Source: Ilumatobacter sp.
Lineage (GTDB): Bacteria; Actinomycetota; Acidimicrobiia; Acidimicrobiales; Ilumatobacteraceae
Reading direction: 5' to 3'
Length of the DNA: 64,000 bases
NCBI RefSeq assembly: GCF_030065885.1
Contig: NZ_JASJCS010000007.1
Span: 46,625-110,624 of the forward strand
This document shows positions 8,493 to 16,500 of this stretch, piece after piece. The position numbers and the translations under genes were made by a program. The notes beneath the pieces are model-generated. The model saw nothing but the letters and a program-made list of their open reading frames with translations, ran no database searches and was not told the origin of the DNA. Every line of letters starts with the position of its first letter. Positions within the stretch are counted from its first letter, which is position 1.

Positions 8493-8860
8493 TTGGACAT
8501 GAACTTCTCGACGTCGATCATCACCCGGGTGACCTTGCCGGCCGCGATGAGGCCACCGGCATCCGACGCCGTGACGGTGAACGTGATGCGGCGGCCCTCG
8601 ATCTTCTCGAGCTGGGCCTCGACGGTGACCTCGGCGCCGACGGGCGTCGGCTGGAGGTGGTCGATCTGCACGCGCATGCCCACCGACGACTGGCCCTCTT
8701 CGAGCACGCCGGTGAGCGCATCGACGGTCGCTTGTTCGAAGAGGGCGACGAGGCGCGGGGTGCCGAGCACGTCGACATCGCCCGAACCGAGCGCCACCGC
8801 CGTGTCGTCTGCACTGACGATGAGCTTCGCCTCGCCCTTGAGACCCACCGCTACGTTCAC
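8474..8860 (-). CDS. Hotdog thioesterase, fluoroacetyl-CoA thioesterase (FlK)-like
   Basis: The 128-aa protein matches the FlK-like hotdog family: GTPRLVALFEQATVDAL, GQSSVGMRVQIDHLQPTPVG and a C-terminal ASDAGGLIAAGKVTRVMID are all characteristic. Such enzymes hydrolyse small acyl-CoA thioesters; real FlK acts on fluoroacetyl-CoA, but most homologues have unknown substrates. The 640-aa track ORF is mostly antisense to tldD. The GTG at 8860 is chosen because the family's N-terminus starts there and a TAGCGT box lies 8 nt upstream. The 3' end overlaps the downstream lipoprotein gene. Confidence 0.82.
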   Translation of the reverse strand: MNVAVGLKGEAKLIVSADDTAVALGSGDVDVLGTPRLVALFEQATVDALTGVLEEGQSSVGMRVQIDHLQPTPVGAEVTVEAQLEKIEGRRITFTVTASDAGGLIAAGKVTRVMIDVEKFMSKCCRAD

Positions 8861-8945
8861 CGCGCGACACGCTAACGCCGCGCGCGCCCCCTTTGTCGAA
8901 CACTCCGTGTGACGGTTGCGTGACGGTGGGAAGTACCGGAGGAGG

Positions 8946-8970
8946 GTGTCTCGAACGCCCCACGAGACAC
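8946..8970. promoter_or_regulatory. Inverted repeat upstream of tldD
   Basis: Perfect 8-bp arms GTGTCTCG and CGAGACAC are separated by 9 nt and end two bases before the TAGCCT -10 box of tldD. The position across the expected -35 region fits an operator for a dimeric regulator; an RNA hairpin role is unlikely if transcription starts at the ATG. Confidence 0.4.
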
Positions 8971-8983
8971 GTAGCCTGAGCCG

Positions 8984-10390
8984 ATGATCGCGCAGGATGT
9001 CATCGAGCGGACGCTGGGCCGGGCACTCACCACGGGGGCCGAGTTCGCCGAGGTCTACGCCGAGGACAAACGCAACACGTCGGTGGCACTCGACGACGGC
9101 AAGATCGAACAGGTCACGTCGGGACGTGATCGCGGCGCGGGCATCCGGGTGATCAACGGCGAGACGACGGGGTTCGCCCACACCAGCGATCTCACCGAGC
9201 GCGGCCTCGCGGCGGCCGCCGAAGCAGCGGCGGCCGCGGCCAGCCGCGGCGACGGCGGCACCCGCACCGTGGCACTCGAGGCGGCGGCGACCCGCCGGGT
9301 CAACGCCGTGGCCGAGTTCCCCGAGGTCATCCCGAAGGCCACCAAGGTCGAGCTCCTGCAGCGCGTCGACGACGCGGCTCGGTCCGCCGGCCCTGCGATC
9401 GTGCAGGTCTCCGCCGGCTACGCCGACAGCCGGAAGCGGGTGCTCGTCGCCAACACCGACGGCGTGCACGTCGAGGACGACGTCGTTCGCATCCTCGCCC
9501 GCATCAGTGCCGTGGCCGACGGTGACACCGGCATGCAGACCGGCTTCCAGTCGATGGGTCACACGGTCGGCTGGGAGGTCTTCGACCCGAGCTTCGAGGG
9601 CTACGTCGACCTCGACGAGCTCGCTCGCGACGCAGCCCGGCAGGCGATCGTCAAGCTCAATGCCCGGCCCGCTCCGTCCGGCGAGATGCCGGTGGTCATC
9701 AAGAACGGGACCGGCGGCGTGCTGTTCCACGAGGCGTGTGGGCATGGCCTCGAGGCCGACCACATCCAGAAGGGCGCCAGCGTCTACGCGGGCAAGGTCG
9801 GCGAGCTCGTCGCCAGCCCGCTCGTCACGCTCGTCGATGACGGCACGATGGCGGGCGAGTGGGGCACGCTCGCCTACGACGACGAGGGCCACGCGACGCG
9901 ACGCAACGTCCTGATCGAGGACGGCGTGCTCACCGACTACATGTGGGACTACCTGCGCTCGCGCAAGGACGGCCGAGCGCCCTCCGGCAACGGTCGTCGC
10001 CAGAGCTACATGCACCTGCCGATGGTGCGGATGACCAACACGTTCGTGCTCGACGGGGCCGACGACCCTGACGAGATCGTCGCCTCGACGCCCCAGGGGG
10101 TGTATGTCAGTCACCTCGGCGGCGGCAGCGTCAACACCGCCACCGGCGACTTCGTCTTCGGCATGCGCGAGGCCTACCTGATCGAGGACGGGCAGATCAC
10201 CGAGCCCCTCCGCGAAGGCAACCTGATCGGCAACGGGCCGCAGGTGCTGCGCGACATCGATCTGCTCGGCAACGACTTCGCGATGGGCAATCCCGGTACG
10301 TGCGGCAAGGACGGTCAGGGCGTACCGGTCGGCGACGGCCAGCCGACCCTCCGGGTGAAGTCGCTGACGATCGGCGGGACCGCGGCGTGA
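8984..10390 (+). CDS. tldD: Metalloprotease TldD
   Basis: The 468-aa protein is a TldD/PmbA-family zinc protease. The N-terminal domain is typical of the family, and the HExxxH zinc motif HEACGHGLEADH sits near residue 249, which identifies the catalytic TldD subunit. TldD-TldE heterodimers degrade unfolded peptides and process microcin precursors or other modified peptides. The ATG is preceded by TAGCCT at a 6-nt distance (leaderless signature) and by an inverted repeat. Its stop codon overlaps the GTG of the partner gene (GTGA), giving tight translational coupling. Confidence 0.95.
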   Translation: MIAQDVIERTLGRALTTGAEFAEVYAEDKRNTSVALDDGKIEQVTSGRDRGAGIRVINGETTGFAHTSDLTERGLAAAAEAAAAAASRGDGGTRTVALEAAATRRVNAVAEFPEVIPKATKVELLQRVDDAARSAGPAIVQVSAGYADSRKRVLVANTDGVHVEDDVVRILARISAVADGDTGMQTGFQSMGHTVGWEVFDPSFEGYVDLDELARDAARQAIVKLNARPAPSGEMPVVIKNGTGGVLFHEACGHGLEADHIQKGASVYAGKVGELVASPLVTLVDDGTMAGEWGTLAYDDEGHATRRNVLIEDGVLTDYMWDYLRSRKDGRAPSGNGRRQSYMHLPMVRMTNTFVLDGADDPDEIVASTPQGVYVSHLGGGSVNTATGDFVFGMREAYLIEDGQITEPLREGNLIGNGPQVLRDIDLLGNDFAMGNPGTCGKDGQGVPVGDGQPTLRVKSLTIGGTAA

Positions 10391-11754
10391 GCCCATCGAC
10401 CTCCGACTCGGGCGCGGAGCTGTTGGCGCTCGCCGACCGAGTCGTCGAGCGGGCTGTGCCGGGCGAGCAGGTCGAGGCCTTCGTCGCCCGCGGCGGTGAC
10501 ACCGAGATCCGCGTCTACGAGGGCGAGGTCGAGCACTTCGTCGCCGCCCAGTCCGAAGGTGTCGGCATCCGCGTGCTGCGCGACGGCCGCACCGGCTTCG
10601 CGTACGCCGGCACGCTGTCGAGCGAGTCGATCGAGGAGGTGCTCGCCGAGGCGCGCGACAACGTCCAGTTCGGCACCATCGACGAATGGGCCGGCCTCGC
10701 CGAGCCCGACGGCGTGCCGGTCACCGACCAGGCACTCTGGAACGACGAGCTCGCCGACTTCGACACCGACGCCAAGATCGAGCTGGCGAAGGAGCTCGAG
10801 CGGCTGACGGCCGCACACGACTCGCGGATCCGGATCGACGACTCCAACTACGCCGATGCGTACGGCGAGGCGGCGGTGGCGAGCACGACCGGCATCCGGC
10901 AGTGGGGTCGTGAGAACGGGTGCTACGTCAGCATCTCGACGTTGGCCGACGACGGCGACGAGACCCAGACCGGCTTCGGCTTCAGCGTCGGCCGCACGCC
11001 GACGGCGCTCGACATCGAACGGGCGGCCAAGGACGGCGCCGAACGCGCGACCCGGCTGCTGGGTGCCACGAAGCCGCCGTCCGCGCGCACGACGGTGGTG
11101 CTCGACCCGTTCGTCACCGCGCAGTTCCTCGGCATCATCTCCTCGACGCTCAACGGCGAGGCCGTCGTCAAGGGGCGGAGCCTGTTCCGCGACCGCCTCG
11201 ACGACGAGGTCGCTCCCGCGTTCGTCAACCTGATCGACGACCCGACCAACCCGCTCGCCTACACGGCCACCGACGTCGACGGCGAAGGGCTCGCAGCGCG
11301 CCGGAACGCACTGATCGAGGGTGGCGTGCTGCGCCGGTTCACGCACAACTCGTACTCGGCGCGCCGGGCCGGCACCGTCTCGACCGGCAACGCGACCCGC
11401 GGTGGCTATGCCGGCACGCCGGGGGTCGGGGCGCTCGCGCTGTCGCTCGAACCCGGTTCTCGATCGCAGGAGGAGATCATCGCCGACATCGACGACGGCC
11501 TCCTCGTGCAGAGCGTCACCGGCATCCACTCGGGGGTCAACCCCGTCAGCGGCGACTTCTCGACAGGCGCCGCCGGCCTGATGATCCGCAACGGCGAGGT
11601 GGGCGAGCCAGTGCGCGAGTTCACGATCGCGTCGACGTTGCAGCGGATGCTGCTCGACATCGTCGAGATCGGCAACGACGTCGACTGGTTGCCGATGCGT
11701 GCAGCCGGCGTGAGCCTCGTGATCCGTGACGTGACGATGTCCGGCGCGAGCTGA
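10387..11754 (+). CDS. tldE: TldE/PmbA-family subunit of the TldD/E protease
   Basis: The 455-aa paralogue of TldD lacks the HExxxH motif, as expected for the TldE/PmbA subunit of the heterodimeric protease. The domain order matches: an N-terminal segment with EIRVYEGEVEHFVAAQSEGVGIRVL and a C-terminal barrel-like region with the family's FTHNSYSARRAG and STGNATRGGY stretches. The track ORF starts at 10300, but the GTG at 10387 overlaps the tldD TGA and preserves the family N-terminus. No biosynthetic peptide cluster is visible nearby, so a housekeeping proteolytic role is most likely. Confidence 0.92.
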   Translation: MSPSTSDSGAELLALADRVVERAVPGEQVEAFVARGGDTEIRVYEGEVEHFVAAQSEGVGIRVLRDGRTGFAYAGTLSSESIEEVLAEARDNVQFGTIDEWAGLAEPDGVPVTDQALWNDELADFDTDAKIELAKELERLTAAHDSRIRIDDSNYADAYGEAAVASTTGIRQWGRENGCYVSISTLADDGDETQTGFGFSVGRTPTALDIERAAKDGAERATRLLGATKPPSARTTVVLDPFVTAQFLGIISSTLNGEAVVKGRSLFRDRLDDEVAPAFVNLIDDPTNPLAYTATDVDGEGLAARRNALIEGGVLRRFTHNSYSARRAGTVSTGNATRGGYAGTPGVGALALSLEPGSRSQEEIIADIDDGLLVQSVTGIHSGVNPVSGDFSTGAAGLMIRNGEVGEPVREFTIASTLQRMLLDIVEIGNDVDWLPMRAAGVSLVIRDVTMSGAS

Positions 11755-12013
11755 ACGGGCTTCGCACGGGCTGGGGCTAGCAGCCCTCGCCTCCCGGAGC
11801 TCGGCTGCTCGCTTGGCTGGGCTCCTCACCTCCCTGCCCGCGCGGGTGCGGTCGACTCCAGTGAAATGACTGGCTTCGCCTGACCGAGCTCGCTGTCTTC
11901 GCTGCGCTTCGACGCTGCGAGCCCTGCGGGCTCGGCCCACCTCGGTATTTCGACGCGGTCGGGCGGTGAGATGGGCGTCGGTGGGTGGCTCTGGCCCGCG
12001 GAATCGTCGTTCG
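11755..12013. other. Intergenic region without a gene
   Basis: About 260 bp between tldE and the convergent reductase gene contain no credible ORF. The main content is a copy of a dispersed repeat (annotated separately). Confidence 0.5.
11821..11920 (+). repeat. Dispersed intergenic repeat, copy 1
   Basis: This segment is clearly related to the reverse complement of about 59985-60085. The core ATGACTGGCTTCGCCTGACC and its flanks (CTCCTC-CCTCCC at the left, TCT-CGCT-CGCT-CGACGCT at the right) line up over roughly 100 bp, with about four of five bases matching by eye. It lies in a non-coding gap, as does the other copy. It may be a REP-like or non-autonomous mobile element, or a conserved RNA. 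Confidence 0.6.
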
Positions 12014-12808
12014 TTACCAGCTGGCGGGGCCGCGGACCTCGAGGCCGTGGCCGGCGGCGAGGGTCGAGTCGAGGACGACGTGGCCCGGTCGGGTCATGCC
12101 CGACTCCTCGATGGTGGAGAAGCGGAGTCTGCTCGCGTCCCAGCCGTGCCGTCGCGCCGTCATCGTGGCGAGCTCGGCGCGGCTCAGCGGGTCGGGGCCG
12201 GTGAGGTTGAGCACGCCGCTCGGCTCGGAGCGGTCGGCCAGTGCGACCAACGCGACGGCCAGATCATCGACCAGCAGCGCTGAGCGGACCTCGTCGGTGA
12301 AGAACGTCATCGACGACGTGCCCGAGACGGCGTCGCGCACGGCTCGTTCGTGCCCGGACAGCTCGTGGACGCCGTAGAGCAGCGACGTCCTGACGATGAC
12401 GGCCGAGGGGCACGCCGCGGCCACCTCGCGTTCGGCGTCGGCCTTGTCCCGTCCGTAGTCGTGCACAGCCGTGGGCTCGTCGGCCTCGGTGTACGGCGCG
12501 AGGCGACCGGCGAACAGCGCATCGGTCGAGACGTGCACGAGGCGGGCGCCGCACCGTGCCGCTGCCGACGCGACGTGACGGCTGGCGTCGACGATCGAGG
12601 TGCGATCGTCCTTGCGATACGCGGTGTGGATGATCGCTGCCGGCTGCCGGCCGGCGATCATCTCGTGGACCGATACGGCGTCGCGCAGGTCCAGCGACCG
12701 CGACGTCGGCGCGATCACCTCCCACCCCTCGGACGCCGGGCCGTCGACGATGTGGCGCCCGAGGAACCCCGAGCCACCCGTCACGAACAACCGGCGCGGA
12801 TGCCTCAT
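12014..12808 (-). CDS. NAD-dependent epimerase/dehydratase-like reductase (RmlD-like SDR)
   Basis: The 264-aa protein has an N-terminal Rossmann motif FVTGGSGFLGRHIV, a DYGRDKADAE segment matching the YxxxK catalytic pair of extended SDRs, and HVSTDALFAGRLAPYTEADE, characteristic of dTDP-4-dehydrorhamnose reductase-type enzymes. It probably reduces a sugar nucleotide or related carbonyl; no other rhamnose genes are adjacent. The 529-aa track ORF is mostly antisense to uppP. Two consecutive ATGs (12811 and 12808) are possible; a TACCAT box lies 7 nt before the second, so I favour 12808. It is divergent from uppP. Confidence 0.8.
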   Translation of the reverse strand: MRHPRRLFVTGGSGFLGRHIVDGPASEGWEVIAPTSRSLDLRDAVSVHEMIAGRQPAAIIHTAYRKDDRTSIVDASRHVASAAARCGARLVHVSTDALFAGRLAPYTEADEPTAVHDYGRDKADAEREVAAACPSAVIVRTSLLYGVHELSGHERAVRDAVSGTSSMTFFTDEVRSALLVDDLAVALVALADRSEPSGVLNLTGPDPLSRAELATMTARRHGWDASRLRFSTIEESGMTRPGHVVLDSTLAAGHGLEVRGPASW

Positions 12809-12842
12809 CATCACGATGGTACGGCGGTACCGTCCGGGGGTC

Positions 12843-13673
12843 ATGCCGATCCTCCATGCGATCGTCCTCGGCCTCGTGCAAGGTCTGTCGGAGTTCCTGC
12901 CGATCTCGTCGAGCGGCCATCTGCTGCTCGTGCCGTGGTTGCTCGACTGGAACGACCTCGACGATCCATCGGTGAAGAAATCGTTCGACGTCGCGCTGCA
13001 CCTCGGCACGTTCGTCGCCGTCGTCGCGTACTTCAGGCGCGAGCTCGTCGTGTACGTCAGGGAGGGCGTCCGGCTGCTGTACCGGCGCGAGCGACCCGTC
13101 ACCGCGGAAGGCCGCATCGCCTGGCTGCTCGTGGTGGCGACGCTGCCGGCAGCGGCGGTCGGTGCGTTGTTCGAGGAATGGATCGACGAGCAACTCGGCA
13201 CGCCGACGATCATCGCGATCTCGCTGATCGGCTTCGGTGTGTTGCTGTGGTGGGCGGACCGCCTGCTCGGCCGCCGCACCGTCGACGAGTTCAACACCCG
13301 CGACGCGCTGCTCGTCGGCGCGGCGCAGGCGCTGGCGCTCAACCCCGGCACGTCGCGATCGGGCATCACGATCACCGCGGCTCGGCAGATCGGCTTCGAT
13401 CGTGACTCGGCCGCCCGGCTCAGCTTCCTGATGAGCATCCCGGTCATCGCCGGCGCCGTCGTGCTCAAGGTCGGCGGGATGCTCGCCGATGGCGTGCCCG
13501 ACGATCTCGTGGTGCCGATGATCGTCGGGATCGTCACCAGCGGCATCTCGGGCTGGGTGGCGGTGTGGGGCACGCTCCGCCTGGTCAGGACCCGGACGTT
13601 CACCCCCTTCGTCGTGTACCGGATCGCGCTCGGCGCGCTGGTGCTGGTGGTGGTCGCAGCCGGCTGGCGCTGA
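12843..13673 (+). CDS. uppP: Undecaprenyl-diphosphatase
   Basis: The 276-aa integral membrane protein is BacA/UppP, which dephosphorylates undecaprenyl diphosphate to recycle the cell-wall lipid carrier and can confer bacitracin tolerance. The signature ALVLG-QGLSEFLPISSSGHL at the N-terminus and the second conserved motif ALNPGTSRSGITI with its essential Ser/Arg near residue 170 are present. The track ORF begins 81 codons earlier in sequence antisense to the reductase gene. The ATG at 12843 has a TACCGT box 9 nt upstream. The 3' end forms a hairpin shared with the convergent SAF gene. Confidence 0.96.
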   Translation: MPILHAIVLGLVQGLSEFLPISSSGHLLLVPWLLDWNDLDDPSVKKSFDVALHLGTFVAVVAYFRRELVVYVREGVRLLYRRERPVTAEGRIAWLLVVATLPAAAVGALFEEWIDEQLGTPTIIAISLIGFGVLLWWADRLLGRRTVDEFNTRDALLVGAAQALALNPGTSRSGITITAARQIGFDRDSAARLSFLMSIPVIAGAVVLKVGGMLADGVPDDLVVPMIVGIVTSGISGWVAVWGTLRLVRTRTFTPFVVYRIALGALVLVVVAAGWR

Positions 13674-13690
13674 CGCCGCGCCTGCGTCAG
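13670..13690. terminator. Hairpin covering both stop codons of convergent genes
   Basis: Perfect 7-bp arms CTGACGC and GCGTCAG flank a 7-nt loop. The left arm contains the uppP TGA and the right arm the TGA of the opposite-strand SAF gene. It probably acts as a compact bidirectional terminator or a barrier to antisense transcription. There is no T-tract. Confidence 0.45.
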
Positions 13691-14295
13691 GGCCGGAGGA
13701 GCAACGTCAACGAACCCGCCTCGGCGGCGGCCGGGAGCAGTGGGGCCGCGTCGGCCGGTACGGCGACCAGCGTCACGTCGTCGACGCGGGCGGTGACGAC
13801 GATGTCGTCGGCGATCACGAACCCGTCGCTGACCGCGACGACCCGGTCACCGACGCCGGCACTCGACGGCGGCGACTCGACCACGGGGACGGCGAGCCAA
13901 CCCGGCGGCACGAGCGCGGTGGGACCGTCGCCGACGGCGACGTCGTGCGTCATGACGATCTCGCCCGCTGCGATGTGCTGGCGCGCGATCGTGCCTGCGA
14001 CGTCGAAGTCGCCGTCGATGACGGCGCCCTCGGGGACGACGGCGTCGGGCAACTCGACGAGCTCGGCCGCGACCGGCTCGCCGTGGCCGACGGCCCGCGT
14101 GGCCATCCAGACCGACGAGGTCGACCCCCACGACGCCGCGGCGGCATCGACTCGATCGAGTCGTTCGAGCACCGACGCCGACAGCGCGGCGGCGACGACG
14201 AGCACTGCGAGCCAGTGGAGCCACGGGTACCTGGCGACCACCCTCCGTACGGCGACAGCTCGACGCGCCGCGGCGAGGCTGCGAACAACGGACAT
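13687..14295 (-). CDS. Membrane-anchored SAF-domain protein (CpaB-like)
   Basis: The 202-aa protein has a basic N-terminus, one transmembrane helix (about residues 25-45, HWLAVLVVAAALSASVL) and an extracellular SAF/CpaB-like domain. The segment GTIARQHIAAGEIVMTHDVA is typical of the SAF fold seen in Flp pilus protein CpaB. No pilus genes are adjacent; in many actinobacteria such a lone SAF gene lies near fmdB and galU, as here. A GGGAGGG ribosome-binding site precedes the ATG, so this gene is not leaderless. Function unknown, likely cell-envelope. Confidence 0.75.
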   Translation of the reverse strand: MSVVRSLAAARRAVAVRRVVARYPWLHWLAVLVVAAALSASVLERLDRVDAAAASWGSTSSVWMATRAVGHGEPVAAELVELPDAVVPEGAVIDGDFDVAGTIARQHIAAGEIVMTHDVAVGDGPTALVPPGWLAVPVVESPPSSAGVGDRVVAVSDGFVIADDIVVTARVDDVTLVAVPADAAPLLPAAAEAGSLTLLLRP

Positions 14296-14340
14296 CTCAA
14301 CCCTCCCTGACAGACAGGACGAGGGGAAGTCGGCTGCGGG

Positions 14341-15141
14341 TCAGGTTATCGCCGGGACGGCCAGGGCGAGCACGCCGCGGAGGCGCGCGACGTTCTGGCG
14401 CATCACCTCGAGCACGGCCTCCATCGTGACCGGCTCGTGACCGTCGACGCCGGCGTCGTAGTCGGTGACCAGGCCGACGGTAGCGTACGGGAGGCCCGCC
14501 TCGGCGGCGAGCGCGGCCTCGGGATAGCCCGTCATGTTGACCACCGACCAGCCCATCTGCCGGAACCAGGCGCTCTCGGCGCGGGTCGAGAACCGTGGCC
14601 CGTTGATGACCACCATCGTGCCGCCGTCGTGGACCGTGACGTCGGCTGCTCGTGCGGCGTCGACGAGCACCCGTCGCAGGTCGGCGTCGTACGGGTCGGC
14701 GAACGCCTGATGGTGCACCGAACCCTCGTGACCCGGCGTCTCGTCGGAGGCGCCGACGTCGTGGTACGTATCGGGTCGCCCCCACGTGCGATCGACGAGC
14801 TGGTCGACGACGACGAAGTCGCCGGGGTGGAGGTCGGGCTGCAGGGAGCCGCAGCTGCACGGCCCGACGACGGCCCGGACGCCGAGCGAGGCGAGCGCCC
14901 ACACGTTGGCGCGGAACGGGACGCGATGCGGAGCGTACTCGTGGTGACGGCCGTGCCGGGGGAGGAACGCCACCCGACGTCCGGCGAGCTCGCCGACGGT
15001 GATCGCTCCCGCCGGCTCACCGAACGGCGTCGGCATCGACACCTCGACGGCGTCGTCGAGCAGCTCGTAGAAGCCCGAGCCGCCGATGACGCCCACCTCA
15101 GCGCCCAGGTCGGATGCCCGGTCGCTGAGCGGGATCAGCAT
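14341..15141 (-). CDS. mtnP: S-methyl-5'-thioadenosine phosphorylase
   Basis: The 266-aa protein belongs to the purine nucleoside phosphorylase family 2. VGVIGGSGFYELLD at the N-terminus, the phosphate-binding FLPRHGRHHEYAPH and NMTGYPEAALAAEAGLPYA are diagnostic for MtnP, which splits methylthioadenosine into adenine and methylthioribose-1-phosphate in the methionine salvage pathway. The ATG overlaps the stop of fmdB (TGATG, one shared base), so the two are translationally coupled. MtnP and closely related enzymes with inosine preference cannot be fully separated by eye. Confidence 0.93.
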   Translation of the reverse strand: MLIPLSDRASDLGAEVGVIGGSGFYELLDDAVEVSMPTPFGEPAGAITVGELAGRRVAFLPRHGRHHEYAPHRVPFRANVWALASLGVRAVVGPCSCGSLQPDLHPGDFVVVDQLVDRTWGRPDTYHDVGASDETPGHEGSVHHQAFADPYDADLRRVLVDAARAADVTVHDGGTMVVINGPRFSTRAESAWFRQMGWSVVNMTGYPEAALAAEAGLPYATVGLVTDYDAGVDGHEPVTMEAVLEVMRQNVARLRGVLALAVPAIT

Positions 15142-15458
15142 CAGTCGGAGGACGAGGACGAGGAGGCGCCCGAGCCCACCGAGCTCGAGCTCGACGACGA
15201 GTCGCCCGAGGAGGACGAGTCGCTCGACGACGACGAATCCTTGGAGGAATCCTTGGACGAGCCGTTGCTCGAGCGGCTGTCGTTCTTGTAGAAGCCGTCA
15301 CCCTTGAAGGTGACGCCGACCGGCAAGAAGACCTTCTTGACCGCCATCGTCTCGCCACTGTCGGGGTGGACGGCCTCGGTCAGCGTGTCGTCGGCGAACG
15401 ACTGCTGGACCTCGATGGTCTCGCCCGTCTCGATGAACTTGTACACGTACGTCGGCAT
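15141..15458 (-). CDS. FmdB-family protein lacking zinc-ribbon cysteines, with Ser-rich tail
   Basis: The 105-aa protein aligns with the FmdB/CxxC regulatory family (MPTYVYKFIETGE, PVGVTFKGDGFYKNDSR), but every cysteine of the usual zinc ribbon is absent and is replaced by residues such as EAVHPDSGETM. The C-terminal 45 residues are an almost pure Ser/Asp low-complexity tail. It is therefore unlikely to bind zinc. The start is at 15458, with a TATCTT box 9 nt upstream, and the stop overlaps the mtnP start. The fmdB-galU neighbourhood is conserved in actinobacteria; the function is unknown. Confidence 0.8.
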   Translation of the reverse strand: MPTYVYKFIETGETIEVQQSFADDTLTEAVHPDSGETMAVKKVFLPVGVTFKGDGFYKNDSRSSNGSSKDSSKDSSSSSDSSSSGDSSSSSSSVGSGASSSSSSD

Positions 15459-15596
15459 GACACCAGCAAGATATCGGCGTTCGCGGGCGACGAAGCGGGT
15501 CGGACGCCTGGTTCCGCGGTCGGCCCACGGGACCGGCCGGCAGCGACCGCAGGGTGTTCGTGGTCACCGCCGTGCCGGTGTCCTATGGTTCGCGCC

Positions 15597-16463
15597 ATGC
15601 TCGTGCGTAGCGCCGTCATCCCCGCCGCGGGTCTGGGCACCCGCTTCCTCCCGGCGACCAAGGCGGTCCCCAAGGAACTGATGCCGATCGGCGACACGCC
15701 GGCGATCCAGATCATCATCGACGAGGCGCTCGGTGCGGGCATCGAACACATCGTGGTGGTCAGCAGCCGAACCAAGCCGGCGATCGAGCAGTACTTCGCG
15801 CCCGACGACGCCCTCGTCGCGACGCTTCGCGAGAAGGGCAAGGACGATGTCGCCGATCGGCTCGCGGCGATCGGTCGCGACTGGCGCGTCACGATCGCGT
15901 ACCAGGACAACCCGCGCGGCCTCGGTCACGCGGTCGGCTGCGGGCGTGAGGCCGTCGGTGACGAGCCCTTCGCCGTGCTGCTGCCCGACGAGCTGATGGG
16001 TGACTCGTCGCTGCTGGCCCAGATGAACGGCGTGTGCTCGAGCAGCGGCGGCAGCGTGGTCGGCGTGAAGGAGGTGCCACGCGACCAGGTCAGCTCGTAC
16101 GGCGTGCTCGCACCGTCGGCGCCGATCGACGAGGCCGGCGTGATCCCCGTCGCCGACCTGGTCGAGAAGCCGCCGGTCGCCGAGGCGCCGAGCGACTACA
16201 TCATCATCGGTCGCTACGTCCTGACGCCCGATGTCTTCGACGAGATCGCGAACCTCGAGCCGGGGAGCGGCGGCGAGCTGCAGCTCACCGACGCGCTGCG
16301 GGCGCAGGCCGCGCGTTCTCCGTTCCACGGGGTGCTCGCGCGGACGTCGCGCCACGACACCGGCAACCCGCTGGGGTTCCTCGAGGCGTCGATCGCGTTC
16401 GGGCTTCGCGACCGGTCGATGGGTGACGAGCTGCGAGCCCACCTCGCGTCACTCGTCGTCTGA
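15597..16463 (+). CDS. galU: UTP--glucose-1-phosphate uridylyltransferase
   Basis: The 288-aa enzyme makes UDP-glucose for cell-envelope glycans and trehalose synthesis. The nucleotide-binding AAGLGTRFLPATKAVPKELMP motif, DEALGAGIEHIVVV and the VEKP segment mark GalU. The track ORF starts upstream in non-coding sequence; the ATG at 15597 gives the family N-terminus and follows a TATGGT box by 7 nt. A second in-frame ATG four codons upstream is possible. It is divergent from fmdB and precedes the moeA/moaA/moaC genes, a common actinobacterial order. Confidence 0.96.
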   Translation: MLVRSAVIPAAGLGTRFLPATKAVPKELMPIGDTPAIQIIIDEALGAGIEHIVVVSSRTKPAIEQYFAPDDALVATLREKGKDDVADRLAAIGRDWRVTIAYQDNPRGLGHAVGCGREAVGDEPFAVLLPDELMGDSSLLAQMNGVCSSSGGSVVGVKEVPRDQVSSYGVLAPSAPIDEAGVIPVADLVEKPPVAEAPSDYIIIGRYVLTPDVFDEIANLEPGSGGELQLTDALRAQAARSPFHGVLARTSRHDTGNPLGFLEASIAFGLRDRSMGDELRAHLASLVV

Positions 16464-16500
16464 GCGAGCCCGCGATCGGGTCGCCCGCGTCGCCGGCGAC

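Noticed and set aside
8474-10396. 640-aa minus-strand ORF
   Set aside because: Only the last 128 residues are a protein (the FlK-like thioesterase); the rest is antisense to tldD.
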